DNA of 64,000 nt, from assembly GCF_963668515.1 (NCBI RefSeq), contig NZ_OY764864.1, positions 310,001 to 374,000 on the forward strand, written 5' to 3'. The notes below the pieces were generated by a model. The model was not told where the DNA came from and ran no database searches. It worked only from the letters and a program-made list of their open reading frames with translations. Source of the stretch: an uncultured Ilyobacter sp. (GTDB lineage: Bacteria; Fusobacteriota; Fusobacteriia; Fusobacteriales; Fusobacteriaceae). This document shows, in pieces, positions 63,353 to 64,000 of this stretch (position 1 is the first letter of the stretch; each line of letters starts with the position of its first letter). Made by a program: the position numbers and the translations under genes.

Positions 63353-64000
63353 ATGGAAAAAAGAGTCAGAACTAGAATAGCCCCTTCTCCTACAGGAGAC
63401 CCACATGTGGGAACAGCGTATATAGGACTATTTAACTTAGCCTTTGCTAAAAAAAATGGTGGAGATTTCATACTTAGAATAGAGGATACAGATCAGGGAA
63501 GATCTACAAGGGAATCTGAAGAGATGATATTTGAAACATTGAAATGGCTAGGTATAAATTACAGCGAAGGTCCTGATGAAGGTGGAGACTTTGGTCCTTA
63601 CAGACAATCAGAGAGATTTCATCTTTATGGAGACTATGCAAGACAGCTAGTTGAAAAGGGAGAGGCTTATTATTGTTTCTGTACAAGAGATAGACTAGAT
63701 AAACTGAGAGAAAGACAAAAGGCCATGGGGAAAGCCCCGGGGTATGACGGACACTGCAGATCTTTATCAGAAGATGAGATCAAGGCAAAATTAGAGGCTG
63801 GAGAAGAGTATGTAATAAGACTTAAAATGCCTTATGAGGGAACTACTGTAATAAAAGACAGATTGAGAGGGGATGTAGTTTTTGAAAATGACAAAATCGA
63901 TGACCAGATTCTCCTTAAGGGTGACGGTTTCCCTACTTATCACTTGGCAAATGTAGTAGACGACTACCTCATGGAGATCACTCATGTAATCAGAGCAGAA
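63353..64000 (+). CDS. gltX: glutamate-tRNA ligase, N-terminal part (cut by window end)
   Basis: Charges tRNA-Glu. The 216 codons present include [20 protein letters not shown] (class I HIGH-type motif HVGT), [24 protein letters not shown] and [24 protein letters not shown] motif would lie beyond the window. RBS TTAGGAGG. ATG 63353. Confidence 0.96.
   Translation, partial: MEKRVRTRIAPSPTGDPHVGTAYIGLFNLAFAKKNGGDFILRIEDTDQGRSTRESEEMIFETLKWLGINYSEGPDEGGDFGPYRQSERFHLYGDYARQLVEKGEAYYCFCTRDRLDKLRERQKAMGKAPGYDGHCRSLSEDEIKAKLEAGEEYVIRLKMPYEGTTVIKDRLRGDVVFENDKIDDQILLKGDGFPTYHLANVVDDYLMEITHVIRAE

Overview
The window is AT-rich and densely coded, and looks like the chromosome of an anaerobic Gram-negative fermenter. 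The best fit is Fusobacteriota of the Ilyobacter/Propionigenium type. This is an inference from gene content: citrate lyase joined to a Na+-pumping decarboxylase, lipoproteins and outer-membrane-type proteins, Feo iron uptake, clostridial-type ferredoxins and very A-rich codon use. No rRNA, tRNA or CRISPR array was seen.

Region 1 (1-18.8 kb) and region 3 (29.9-34.4 kb) form a tri-/dicarboxylate utilisation island. It has three complete tripartite tricarboxylate transporters (tctCBA at 153-3244, 8238-11585 and 31355-34426), an aconitase-family hydratase (4308-6563, minus), a GntR/FCD regulator (7020-7664, minus), an operon oadA-citD-citE-citF-oadG-biotin carrier-oadB (12532-18809) and a PrpF-type aconitate isomerase (30188-31306). 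Read together they suggest uptake of citrate or aconitate isomers, isomerisation and hydration to citrate, cleavage to acetate and oxaloacetate, and decarboxylation of oxaloacetate to pyruvate with Na+ export. Two promoters (hydratase and oadA) each carry a TGTATACA-type palindrome just downstream of the -10, as expected for GntR-type repression.

The most unusual feature is a family of three ~150-nt non-coding RNAs (12219-12367, 28873-29021, 29948-30092). Each has its own consensus promoter, a strongly conserved 3' half with covarying helices, and an intrinsic terminator whose 5' arm can alternatively pair with an upstream element. They stand in front of the citrate lyase operon, a universal-stress gene and the prpF-tct operon.

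Region 2 (18.9-29.9 kb) holds a CstA-type carrier, two Usp paralogues, a decayed Tsx-like porin pseudogene, an aldo/keto reductase, a cNMP-binding-domain protein, feoA-feoA-feoB with a Cys-rich small protein, a DUF2325/DUF2023 pair and two tandem ferredoxins. A palindrome, ACTTTGATAATCAAAGT, recurs before the iron genes.

Region 4 (34.7-50 kb) has a Cache/PAS histidine kinase with a REC-MpsC-like response regulator, pgeF, a YiiX-like lipoprotein, the ribose operon rbsRKDACB, a sirtuin, ywbE and two adjacent surface-repeat proteins. Region 5 (50-64 kb) has an amino-acid ABC transporter leading into argH-argG, then MATE, tatD, rlmA, acpS, a NuoE-like protein, prfB with its programmed frameshift, and the start of gltX. 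Five mosaic MITE-like repeats (R1-R5) are scattered from 3.8 to 60.5 kb.
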